Below are positions 17,901 to 24,752 of a stretch of DNA of 64,000 bases, in pieces. The first letter of the stretch is position 1. Each line of letters opens with the position of its first letter. The stretch is from Rathayibacter sp. VKM Ac-2857 (GTDB lineage Bacteria > Actinomycetota > Actinomycetes > Actinomycetales > Microbacteriaceae): the NCBI RefSeq assembly GCF_013205025.1, contig NZ_JABMLE010000002.1:1033775-1097774 (forward strand). The letters run 5' to 3'. The notes beneath the pieces were generated by a model, which did not search any database, was not told where the DNA came from, and was given only the letters and a program-made list of their open reading frames with translations. The position numbers were made by a program, and so were the translations under genes.

Positions 17901-19868
17901 CGCACACCGAAGGTCCCGACCGGCAACGAGAACACCGTCCGGTTCGCCGACGTGACGACCCAGAAGATCAGGGTCCTCGTCGCGCACCAGCAGGGCCAGA
18001 AGACCGGCATCAAGGAGGTGCAGCTGAAGAACGTGACGGCCGCCTACACGCCGGCCGAGAACGCGCCACCCGTCGTGTCGATCCAGCGCCTCACCGTCGC
18101 TGACCCGAGCATCGCCCGGTTCGTCGGCACCGCCTCGGACGACGGCCTGCCGATCGGCGAGCTCAGCCAGGCGTGGACCGTGGTCGCCAAGCCCTCGGAC
18201 TCGACGGCGACCTTCACCGACGCGGCCTCCGCGGCGACGACGGTCCGCTTCTCGAAGCCCGGCTCGTACACCCTGCGCTTCACCGCCTCGGACACCGTGA
18301 AGGAGACGACGCTCGAACAGGTCGTCGAGGTCTCGGACGTCCGACCGCTGGGCTCGGAGGTCGGGTCGTACGCGACTCCGTCCGCCTCTTACATCGCTCC
18401 GTGGAACCGCCTCGCCTCGATCAACGACGGCGAGACGGTGGCCGGTGCGCAGACCGAGCAGACGAAGCTCTGGGGCACGTACGCCGACGGCACCCGCCCG
18501 GCGAGCCAGACGCTCACTTATACCTGGTCCACCCCGACGCGGGTGGCCGGCGCCGGGGCCTCGTTCTGGAACGACGCGGAACAGGGCAGCGGGGGCGGCG
18601 TCGCCCTTCCCGCCTCCTGGTCGCTCGAGTACCTCGACGGCACCACCTGGAAGCCGGTCGCCCTGCGAGCCGGCACCCAGTACCCGGTGAACGCGATCGG
18701 CACACCCAGCGAGGTGGCCTTCACCCCGGTGACGACCACGCAGCTGCGCGCGACCTTCCAGGCCAGCCGCTCGACGAGTGGTGCCTACTCGGCGATCGCC
18801 GCCTCCGAGTTCGACGTCTACGCCGACTACGCGGGCTCCTTCGAGGCCGTCGCGAAGCGCACCACCGTCAACACCCCGGTGACGCTGCCCGCGACCGTCG
18901 TCGCCGTCTACTCGGACGGCTCGCGCGGCGAGCTGCGCGCGACCTGGGACGCGATCCCCGCCACCCGCTTCGCGACACCCGGCGTGATCACCGCGACCGG
19001 CGTGCTGACGGGATCGACGCAGGCGGTCACCGCGACCATCAGCGTCGGCGACAGCGGCAGCGACATCTCCTCGATCGAGCAGCAGACCGCGACCACCGCC
19101 CTGGGCAAGGCGCCCGTCCTCCCGCGCACCGCGGTCGCCGTCTTCAGCGGCGGCACCGGAGCGAAGGAGTCGCGCACCGTCACCTGGGACGCCGTCCCGC
19201 CGGCGTCCTACGCCACCGCTGGCACCTTCACGGTGCTCGGCGCGATGGCCGGAACCACGGTCCGGCCCAGCGTGACCGTCACGGTCGAGCCGGGCGCCGC
19301 AACGGCTCCGAAGGCACCGGCGGCACCCACCGTCGCCGTCGCCGGCGACGCGGCGACCCTCCTCTGGACCGCCCCGGCCGACGGAGGGGCGGCGATCACG
19401 GGCTACACCGCCACCGTCACCCCGACCGGGGGCGCGGCGATCACGAAGACCGGCACGACCACGAGCGCCGTGTTCGCAGGCCTGCCTGCAGGGACCTACA
19501 CCGCGAGCGTCGTCGCGACCAACTCGGTCGGAGCGTCCACCGCGTCGCCCACCGCCTCCTTCACCATCGCCGCGGCCCCCGCGCTGAAGGTGACGGCGTC
19601 GGCGAGCTCGCGGTGCATCAACGGCAAGGTCGTGCTCACCGTCACCGCGAAGAACGAGGAGGCGACGCCGATGGGCATCACGCTCCGCACCGCCTACGGC
19701 ACCAAGGTCTTCACGGGCGTGAAGCCCGGCTCCTCGGCGACGCAGGCGTTCACCACGCGCCTCGGCTCGATCCCGGCGGGCACCGCCACCGTCGACGCGA
19801 CGGCGACCGTGAACGGGAAGGCCCTCAGCCGGACCGTCGACGCGCCGTACACAGCTCGCAGCTGCTGA
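14922..19868 (+). CDS. Large secreted multidomain glycosidase-like protein
   Basis: About 1648 residues. Order: Sec signal peptide (cleavage after about residue 34, ASA-ATT); an N-terminal beta-rich region; a helical (alpha/alpha)-barrel-like region about 340-820, similar in feel to MGH1-like/GH63-type domains (WNSYALHGG, RNKDAWNSYPMDRPE, PYTVGLMP); a discoidin-like domain about 885-1040; a PKD-like stretch; a second discoidin-like domain; two bacterial Ig-like domains; a fibronectin type III domain; and a C-terminal cysteine-bounded module shared with the 20686-22572 protein. GH142 is another possible family. The ATG at 14922 starts directly at the signal peptide. It probably attacks the same arabinose-rich polymer as its neighbours; substrate and catalytic residues are not assigned. 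Confidence 0.72.
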   Translation: MRTPTRARAVTTALATALTAVLAGSVLVAAPASAATTWDPYDEGLQNSNQSLGYPTFTNGDKAIPSTTATYDPTVSHLGKIYAADLAAGAGSAPGKDFWLDRMLSRDGVQPDEAGGLDFVSDQPANIDYDNNGVFFSRGRAVYMQNSDAGLGFRGRIAYIEDLGQSGSTLTASVNGAAVALQENQAKRHNTPSYWYSEYTGGGLLVKQTKFISRQNVAVERLQVSTTDGSTKTVALRAESGLARTAAGSELTGSVTTANNVTQVATRFSGDGFGVDGTALTRTVSASTTPADVKLQLGFTTAEIPESTTEFQSIAAATPQAAFTTQTTSYNTWWVENIPYLETPSGEIDKTLFYRWWLLRTNFLDAQVPGNDYQFPTSMEGVFGQAYNNAIVLTAGMFIEDMKYFRDPSSAYGTWLSAGETARQSRYIDNPGNPVNWNSSYTNYISEAAWNSYALHGGDSAIADKLATYAEDDITGQLAEFDSNKNNLLEYSNPALTGNDVDAVSFSWRNKDAWNSYPMDRPESAYLYSGAVAAAEAYRLAGDTAGADRMTAQAEAIKKSVLDVLWEDKRSTADEAGFFGNMIKASYSDGSSGLPAGSKIPWKEVNMYYPYTVGLMPKPGDADFDQKYLDAFRLFVDSEQYAPFPFYTANQKDAKARAIRDAGSGKHYSNNFSTINSTVMFRLLSSTLRDYPNSYLTSDYYKKMLYWNAWASYEKGDVTRQNENEFWSHGSAADGGSIKYRSWIHQTQLGTTNFTVVEDAMGLQARTDSVLELSPIDIDWDHFTANNLKYHDKDLTIVWDEPGGTRHYGDTPEGYSVYLDGKRAFTIDSLVPVEFDTVTGAVTTDATVLYSAANAVKPAQDVRFAATDRVVDLLGKAGVDVDPTTSAAPDLAQGRTATASYSAGGSTPSGKNLVPANAVDGSTVNEPFWGTAGSPNASDWLEIDLGTAQKVNQAGIYFYRTSSGTTVQGYSAPKSYSVQYWDGAAWKSVTAQARTPKVPTGNENTVRFADVTTQKIRVLVAHQQGQKTGIKEVQLKNVTAAYTPAENAPPVVSIQRLTVADPSIARFVGTASDDGLPIGELSQAWTVVAKPSDSTATFTDAASAATTVRFSKPGSYTLRFTASDTVKETTLEQVVEVSDVRPLGSEVGSYATPSASYIAPWNRLASINDGETVAGAQTEQTKLWGTYADGTRPASQTLTYTWSTPTRVAGAGASFWNDAEQGSGGGVALPASWSLEYLDGTTWKPVALRAGTQYPVNAIGTPSEVAFTPVTTTQLRATFQASRSTSGAYSAIAASEFDVYADYAGSFEAVAKRTTVNTPVTLPATVVAVYSDGSRGELRATWDAIPATRFATPGVITATGVLTGSTQAVTATISVGDSGSDISSIEQQTATTALGKAPVLPRTAVAVFSGGTGAKESRTVTWDAVPPASYATAGTFTVLGAMAGTTVRPSVTVTVEPGAATAPKAPAAPTVAVAGDAATLLWTAPADGGAAITGYTATVTPTGGAAITKTGTTTSAVFAGLPAGTYTASVVATNSVGASTASPTASFTIAAAPALKVTASASSRCINGKVVLTVTAKNEEATPMGITLRTAYGTKVFTGVKPGSSATQAFTTRLGSIPAGTATVDATATVNGKALSRTVDAPYTARSC

Positions 19869-19873
19869 GCACG

Positions 19874-19911
19874 GGAGGGAGGGGAGCGGGACGACCCGCT
19901 CCCCTCCCTCC
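19874..19911 (+). terminator. Strong terminator hairpin
   Basis: GGAGGGAGGGGAGCGGG pairs perfectly with its complement over 17 bp around a 4-base loop, 6 bp after the stop codon of the large secreted protein. No T-run follows. Confidence 0.75.
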
Positions 19912-19982
19912 GCTCCCCCCTCCGGCCGCCGGCCGGATCCCCACCCTCGCTCGTCCGCGAGTCAGACTCGAAAGAAGAAGCA

Positions 19983-20603
19983 ATGACGCATCGCACCCTC
20001 CTGGCCCGCTCCGCGGTCGCCGCCGCCGGCTGCCTGCTCCTCACCGCCGTCGCCGGCCAGGCGGTCGCCGCCGAGCTCGGCGACGACTCCGTCTCGGTCG
20101 ACGTGACCATCACCCCGCTCACCACGCCCGGGGTCCTGTCCATGAGCGTCGCCGGGACCTCCACCGCCCTCACCGAGACGGGATCGACACCGGAGCTGCG
20201 CCGCTTCGCCGGCACGCTCCCGACCGTCACCGTCACCGACACCCGCGCGGCCACCGACATCCCTGACGGGGCGGGCTGGTACGTGCTCGGCACCGCGTCC
20301 GCGTTCGTCGGCAGCGCGGGTCAGGAGGCGATCCCGGCGACGCAGCTCGGCTGGTCGCCCCGGCTGATCGACGGCGGCGACAGCGGGATCGTCTCGGCCG
20401 GATCCGATGTCGGGACCGTCTTCGACGACGCCCCCGGCAACGTCGGACTCGTCGACCAGGAGTTCCTGGCGATCACCGACGACTCCGCCGGCGTCGCGAC
20501 CGAGGGCAGCTGGACCTCGACCGCCGAACTCGTCCTCGAGACACTCCCCACGACCGCCGCGGGCGACTACAGCTCGACGCTGACGCTGACGCTGATGGAG
20601 TAG
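19983..20603 (+). CDS. Small secreted WxL-like surface protein
   Basis: 206 residues with a Sec signal peptide ending near VAA-ELG. The rest is all beta-like and Thr/Ser-rich, with VTVTDTR followed by GWYVLG, a second LGWSPRL block and a C-terminal TLTLTLME strand. The pattern resembles WxL-type surface domains, which bind peptidoglycan in Gram-positive bacteria, but the match is weak and from memory. It lies between two secreted glycosidase-like genes, with hairpins on both sides, and may help retain enzymes at the cell surface. Confidence 0.6.
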   Translation: MTHRTLLARSAVAAAGCLLLTAVAGQAVAAELGDDSVSVDVTITPLTTPGVLSMSVAGTSTALTETGSTPELRRFAGTLPTVTVTDTRAATDIPDGAGWYVLGTASAFVGSAGQEAIPATQLGWSPRLIDGGDSGIVSAGSDVGTVFDDAPGNVGLVDQEFLAITDDSAGVATEGSWTSTAELVLETLPTTAAGDYSSTLTLTLME

Positions 20604-20627
20604 CGGCCCCGCCCCGAACTCCCCTGC

Positions 20628-20654
20628 GGCCCGCGCGGAGCCCTCGCGCGGGCC
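20628..20654 (+). terminator. Hairpin after the WxL-like gene
   Basis: GGCCCGCGCG pairs perfectly with CGCGCGGGCC around a 7-base loop, 25 bp after the stop. It sits in the 82-bp gap before the propeller-protein gene and may be a partial terminator. Confidence 0.6.
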
Positions 20655-20685
20655 TGACTCACCACCGCTCGATGAGGAGCCACCC

Positions 20686-22572
20686 GTGACCGATCCGCAC
20701 CCCCACTCCGGCGCCTCCAGGCGCGCACTGCTCGGCGGCGCACTCGCCGGCGGAGCGGCCCTGCTCGCCGGCCTGCCGGCGCAGGCCGCACCTCTCGCCG
20801 CCACTCCCCCGCAGATCCTCCTGCGCGACGGATTCCTGCCGATCCCGGGGTGGGAGCGGCGCGGCGTGATCCTGGAGAAGGACCTCCCCTGGGAGAGCGA
20901 CCTCCTCCAGGACCCCTGCTGCGTCTACGACTCAGGGTCGGGACCACTGTTCAAGACCTGGTACGGCTCGCTGCACGGCATCGGCTACGCGACCAGCGAG
21001 GACGGTCTCACCTGGACGAAACGGCCCGAGGCACTCCTCCTCCCCACCCTCGAGACTGAACGCGGCTACCTGAACCAGCCCAGTGTCGTGCTGAGGGACG
21101 GCCTGTGGCACATGACCTACTTCGGCATGGACACCTCGGGTATGGGCCGGATCCACTACGCGGTGGCGACGCAGCCGGACGGGCCCTTCGAGAAGAAGGG
21201 CGTGGTGCTCGCGCCGACCGCGGCGTGGGAGGACGGCTTCCTCTACAACTCGTCGCTCCTATACGACGCCACGGCCGGCCTCTGGAAGATGTGGTACACC
21301 GCCGGCAAGATCGCCTCGGCCGGTGGCGAGCCCGAGTTCATCTGCTACGCCACCGCCGTTCGCCCGGAGGGACCCTGGACGAAGCACCCCGCCAACCCCC
21401 TCGTCCGGCCGATGGAGGACGGCGGCTGGGCATCGCTCGGAGTCGGCGGTCCGAACGTCCGCAGGCTCGCCGACGGGACCTACGAGAGTCGCGTCATCGG
21501 CTGGCAGGCCGACCACCCGTCGCGCGCGGGCCGCATGACCTCCCCCGACGGCCTCGCCTGGACCCTCGACCGCTCGCGCCTCGACCTCGACCTCGGCGTC
21601 GTCGGCGGCCCGGAGGACTCGATGATCTACCGCTCCTTCGCTGTCGAGCACCAGGGCCGCAGCCACCTCCTCTACAACGTCAAGAACAACCGGCCCGGCT
21701 GGAACGAGACGATCCAGCTCGCCGTCTGGAGCGCTTCCGTCGCCGTCATCGACCCCGCGAAGTGGGCGATGACGCACGCCGCGGTCGTGCCCACCGGAGC
21801 GTCCTTCGAAATCCGTGACGGAGCGGCCCGCAGCCTCGGCAACGCGCCGAGCACCTCACCGCAGGCCCTCCAGGGCAACGCGCTGCTGCCGGCGCCGGAC
21901 TACGCCGTCGCGGTCGCCGTCACTCCCACGGGATCGACGCCCGAGGGTCGCGACACGGTCGTGATCGCGCGCAGCACGACCCGGGGCGACCACTACTACG
22001 CCGGGATCTCGGCGTGGGGGAACCGATACGCCATCGGCCGCTTCGCGAACGGGCAGAACACGAAGCTCGCCGGAGTCGGCTCGGCGAGCGAGATCATCGC
22101 GGGAGTGGAGCACCGCCTGCGCTTCGAGGTCGAGGGTGCGCAGCTGCGGCTCTTCGACGACGGCGTGCTCGTGCTGTCGGCGTCCGACTCGACGCACCGC
22201 CCCGCGGCGAGCTACGTGGGTCTGCAGAGCAGCTACGGCTTCGGCACGGCCGAGTTCCGCGACCTCTCGGTCACACGTCTCGGCGCCGCTCCCGCGCAGT
22301 ACGTCGCGACGACCACCGTCAGCACGCGGTGCGCGGGCAGCAGCGTGTACATCACGGCGACCTGCCGGAACCAGGAGTCGGTGCCGCTGCGGGTCCTTTT
22401 CCAGACGGCCTTCGGGTCGCGCACCTTCGCGAGCGTCGCACCGGGGACGAGCGCGACTCACGCGTTCACCACGCGGAGGACGTCAGTGGCGGCCGGGTCC
22501 GTGACGGTCTCGCTCGGCGAGGCGGGCGCGGTCGAGCAGCGCGTGCTCGGCTACGCCCCGAGGACCTGCTGA
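20686..22572 (+). CDS. Tat-exported five-bladed-propeller glycosidase-like protein
   Basis: About 628 residues from the GTG at 20686, preceded by GAGGAG. The N-terminus has a twin-arginine signal (SRRALLGGALAGG). Residues about 40-360 show the repeating blades of the GH43/GH32/GH130 superfamily (GIGYATSEDGLTWTK, YAVATQPDGPFEKK, MTSPDGLAWTLDR). Residues about 365-535 look like a lectin-type beta-sandwich (YYAGISAWGNRYAIG), and the last 90 residues are the cysteine-bounded module also found at the end of the 14922 protein. It probably removes side-chain sugars outside the cell. The exact GH family, and which acidic residues are catalytic, cannot be assigned by eye. Confidence 0.72.
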   Translation: MTDPHPHSGASRRALLGGALAGGAALLAGLPAQAAPLAATPPQILLRDGFLPIPGWERRGVILEKDLPWESDLLQDPCCVYDSGSGPLFKTWYGSLHGIGYATSEDGLTWTKRPEALLLPTLETERGYLNQPSVVLRDGLWHMTYFGMDTSGMGRIHYAVATQPDGPFEKKGVVLAPTAAWEDGFLYNSSLLYDATAGLWKMWYTAGKIASAGGEPEFICYATAVRPEGPWTKHPANPLVRPMEDGGWASLGVGGPNVRRLADGTYESRVIGWQADHPSRAGRMTSPDGLAWTLDRSRLDLDLGVVGGPEDSMIYRSFAVEHQGRSHLLYNVKNNRPGWNETIQLAVWSASVAVIDPAKWAMTHAAVVPTGASFEIRDGAARSLGNAPSTSPQALQGNALLPAPDYAVAVAVTPTGSTPEGRDTVVIARSTTRGDHYYAGISAWGNRYAIGRFANGQNTKLAGVGSASEIIAGVEHRLRFEVEGAQLRLFDDGVLVLSASDSTHRPAASYVGLQSSYGFGTAEFRDLSVTRLGAAPAQYVATTTVSTRCAGSSVYITATCRNQESVPLRVLFQTAFGSRTFASVAPGTSATHAFTTRRTSVAAGSVTVSLGEAGAVEQRVLGYAPRTC

Positions 22573-22581
22573 CGAAGGGGG

Positions 22582-23805
22582 TCAGCGAGGCGCCGCGGCA
22601 GCCGCCGCGGCGCCCATCCGCGTCACGGCCGTCGTGAGGATCTCGGTCGATGTGGCGAAGTTCAACCGGATCCAGCCGGCGCCGCCGCGGCCGAAGATGT
22701 GCCCGCTGTTGACCGCGACACCCGCCTGCTCGGCGAAAAGCTGCGCGGCTCCGTCGAGATCGGTGGCGACGGCGAACGAGTCGCGCGGCCCGGTCTCGGG
22801 GAGGGACAGGGCGCGGCAGTCGATCCAGGCCAGGTATGTCCCCTCCGGCTCCCGCCATGTCAGCTGCGGCAGATGCTCGGCGAGCAGCTCGCCCGTCAGC
22901 GTGCGCTTGCGGTCGAGGGAGGCGAGCAGGGCATCGAGCCAGTCGCCGGCCTCGCGGAACGCGGCCGCGTGCGCGAGGACTCCGAGGTGGCTGGGCGCGT
23001 AGTCGATCTCGGCGCGCACGCCTGCCAGGTCGCGAGCGGCCGCCGGGCCCGCTGAGGCGACTGCCGCCTTGAGTCCGGCGAGGTTCCACCCCTTCGAGGC
23101 GGAGGTGAACGCGATCGCGTCGTCGGCGCCCGCGACGGACAGGTAGGGGGTGAACACGGCGCCGGCCAGCGTCAGAGGCCCGTGGATCTCGTCCGCCAGC
23201 ACCCGCACGCTGTAGCGCTGCGCCAGGGTCGCCACACCTTCGAGCTCGGCTCGGGTCGGCACGGTGCCCGTCGGATTGTGCGGGTTGCACAGGAGGAGGA
23301 CCGTGCGGCGCCGCTGATCCCGGAGGCGCCGCAGCGTCTCCTCGATCGCGTCGAGGTCGAGTCTGCCCTCGGGCGAGAGCGTGGTCTCGACGACCTCGCG
23401 CCCCGAGTGGCCGATGTACGAGAAGAACGGGGCGTACACGGGCGAGGTGACCACGACCGCGTCGCCGGGCGACGAGCTGACCTCGAGCACCTCGACGATG
23501 CCCGTCATCACGTCGCTGAACACCCGGGTCGCGCCGACAGGGAAGCCGTCCCAGTGCCACCGCTCCGCGGCGAACGAGGCGACGGCCTCGGTGAGGGCCG
23601 AGTAGCCGGCCCCGGAGGCGTACCCGGTATCACCGGCCGAGAGCGCGGCGTGCAGAGCCTCCTCGATCGGCGGAGCGAGGCGAACGTCCATCTCGGCCAC
23701 CCAGAGGGGGAGGACGACTCCCGCATGGCCGCGCCACTTCTGGCTCGTCCTGCGGCGCAGGTCGGAGAGGGCGAGCTCCTCGAGCGGATCGAACGGAAGG
23801 GTCAC
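22582..23805 (-). CDS. MalY/PatB-family PLP-dependent aminotransferase or C-S lyase
   Basis: About 407 residues of the fold type I aminotransferase class. LPLWVAEMD near residue 35 is the MalY/PatB signature, NPHNPTG lies near 174-180, and the PLP-binding lysine is Lys238 in SASKGWNL. Family members cleave cystathionine and other cysteine conjugates to pyruvate, ammonia and a thiol; E. coli MalY also modulates the maltose regulator. The GTG at 23805 has GAGGAG upstream and gives a normal length; the longer open frame would add a non-family extension. It is convergent with the propeller protein (9-bp gap). Its role in a glycan locus is unclear. Confidence 0.87.
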   Translation of the reverse strand: MTLPFDPLEELALSDLRRRTSQKWRGHAGVVLPLWVAEMDVRLAPPIEEALHAALSAGDTGYASGAGYSALTEAVASFAAERWHWDGFPVGATRVFSDVMTGIVEVLEVSSSPGDAVVVTSPVYAPFFSYIGHSGREVVETTLSPEGRLDLDAIEETLRRLRDQRRRTVLLLCNPHNPTGTVPTRAELEGVATLAQRYSVRVLADEIHGPLTLAGAVFTPYLSVAGADDAIAFTSASKGWNLAGLKAAVASAGPAAARDLAGVRAEIDYAPSHLGVLAHAAAFREAGDWLDALLASLDRKRTLTGELLAEHLPQLTWREPEGTYLAWIDCRALSLPETGPRDSFAVATDLDGAAQLFAEQAGVAVNSGHIFGRGGAGWIRLNFATSTEILTTAVTRMGAAAAAAAPR

Positions 23806-23875
23806 GGGGTCTCCTCGGGTGGAAGGTTGGTGGCTGGCGCACCCTACCGAGGCGCTTCTCGGGCGGCGAACGCTC

Positions 23876-23909
23876 GGGAGGGGCGCCGACCGCGGTCGAC
23901 GCCCCTCCC
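23876..23909 (-). terminator. Terminator hairpin after the HEXXH protein gene
   Basis: GGGAGGGGCG pairs with CGCCCCTCCC and, after one mismatch, CGACC pairs with GGTCG inside. The hairpin begins 7 bp beyond the stop codon of the minus-strand gene. Confidence 0.7.
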
Positions 23910-23915
23910 GGTGAT

Positions 23916-24515
23916 CTACATCCCGTCGGCGATCATCGCCTCGGTGACTTCCACGTGGCGCTCGAAGGCGAGCTCGCTGAACTCGTTGTCGAAGTTCAGC
24001 CCGTAGGGGTAGATGTGGATGCCGGCGCAGCGGAGCTCGGCCTCGGGGCCGTCCCACGACTTGACGAGCGCGGTGGCCTGGGGGCCGGACCAGATGCCGG
24101 TCGAGCACTTGTCGTAGAAGGCGCCTGTCACTCCGACTCCCACCGTGTGCGAGATCTCGTGGAGGGCCGTGCCCTCCACCTGGTAGCGGCGGTCGGCGCC
24201 GAAGCGGATGGTGCCGTTGCCGTTGCCGTCCGCGTCAGCGGTCGGCACGGACGGCTCGTAGTAGACGTTCAGCACCTTCGTGATGTCGGTCTGCGCGTTG
24301 AAGCGGGCGACAGCGGCGTCCATCGCGGCTGTGATCCGGGCGTACGCGTCCGCCTGATCCGGCGTCGGGTTCGCCTCCTGGTAGAGCGTGTAGGTCATCT
24401 CGCCTTCGGCGGCGACAGCCGGCGCGGCGGTCGTGCCGACAGCGGTGAGGGCGAGGCCCGCAGTCGCGGCGGCTGCGAGCAGGGTGCGGAGGGAGTGGCG
24501 GGTGCGGCTCTGCAT
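23916..24515 (-). CDS. Small secreted zinc metallopeptidase-like protein
   Basis: 199 residues with a Sec signal peptide (cleavage near VAA-EGE). The zinc motif HEISHTVG has His119, Glu120 and His123, with Gly126 after it, in the spacing of HEXXHXXG metallopeptidases. Short proteins with this motif occur in actinobacteria, sometimes fused to ricin-type lectin domains (family memory). The ATG at 24515 is preceded by GAAGGAGA. Its promoter region holds a site (24611-24626) resembling the operators of the glycan locus, so it may be co-expressed with the secreted hydrolases. Protease activity is predicted, not shown. Confidence 0.72.
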   Translation of the reverse strand: MQSRTRHSLRTLLAAAATAGLALTAVGTTAAPAVAAEGEMTYTLYQEANPTPDQADAYARITAAMDAAVARFNAQTDITKVLNVYYEPSVPTADADGNGNGTIRFGADRRYQVEGTALHEISHTVGVGVTGAFYDKCSTGIWSGPQATALVKSWDGPEAELRCAGIHIYPYGLNFDNEFSELAFERHVEVTEAMIADGM

Positions 24516-24610
24516 GGTCGTCTCCTTCGATGTGTTGACGTGGACATCACGTCGACGAGCTCCACGCTAGGACGCCTCTTCTCTCTCGAACGACACTGGT
24601 AGCGAAAACA

Positions 24611-24640
24611 CAGAAAGGCATTTCCCTCCTGCGTAGTCAA
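24611..24640 (-). promoter_or_regulatory. Promoter with operator-like site before the HEXXH protein
   Basis: On the minus strand, TTGACT (24640-24635), an 18-bp spacer and TTTCTG (24616-24611) could be -35 and -10. The plus-strand word CAGAAAGGCATTTCCC (24611-24626) overlaps the -10 and shares the GAAAGGC-N-TTTC core with the perfect palindrome at 8108-8123. Confidence 0.45.
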
Positions 24641-24752
24641 TGATCCAGACCACTGCGCCGATGTGATGAGATGTGACTTTCGCTCTTCGCTCATCGGCGC
24701 TCGACTGAGCTTCGGTCGGGTTCCGCTCACCCTTCGCGTCACGTCCGGTCGG

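Noticed and set aside
20686-22572. Firm GH43 assignment of the propeller protein
   Set aside because: The blade pattern fits GH43, GH32 and GH130 alike and the catalytic acids could not be identified by eye.
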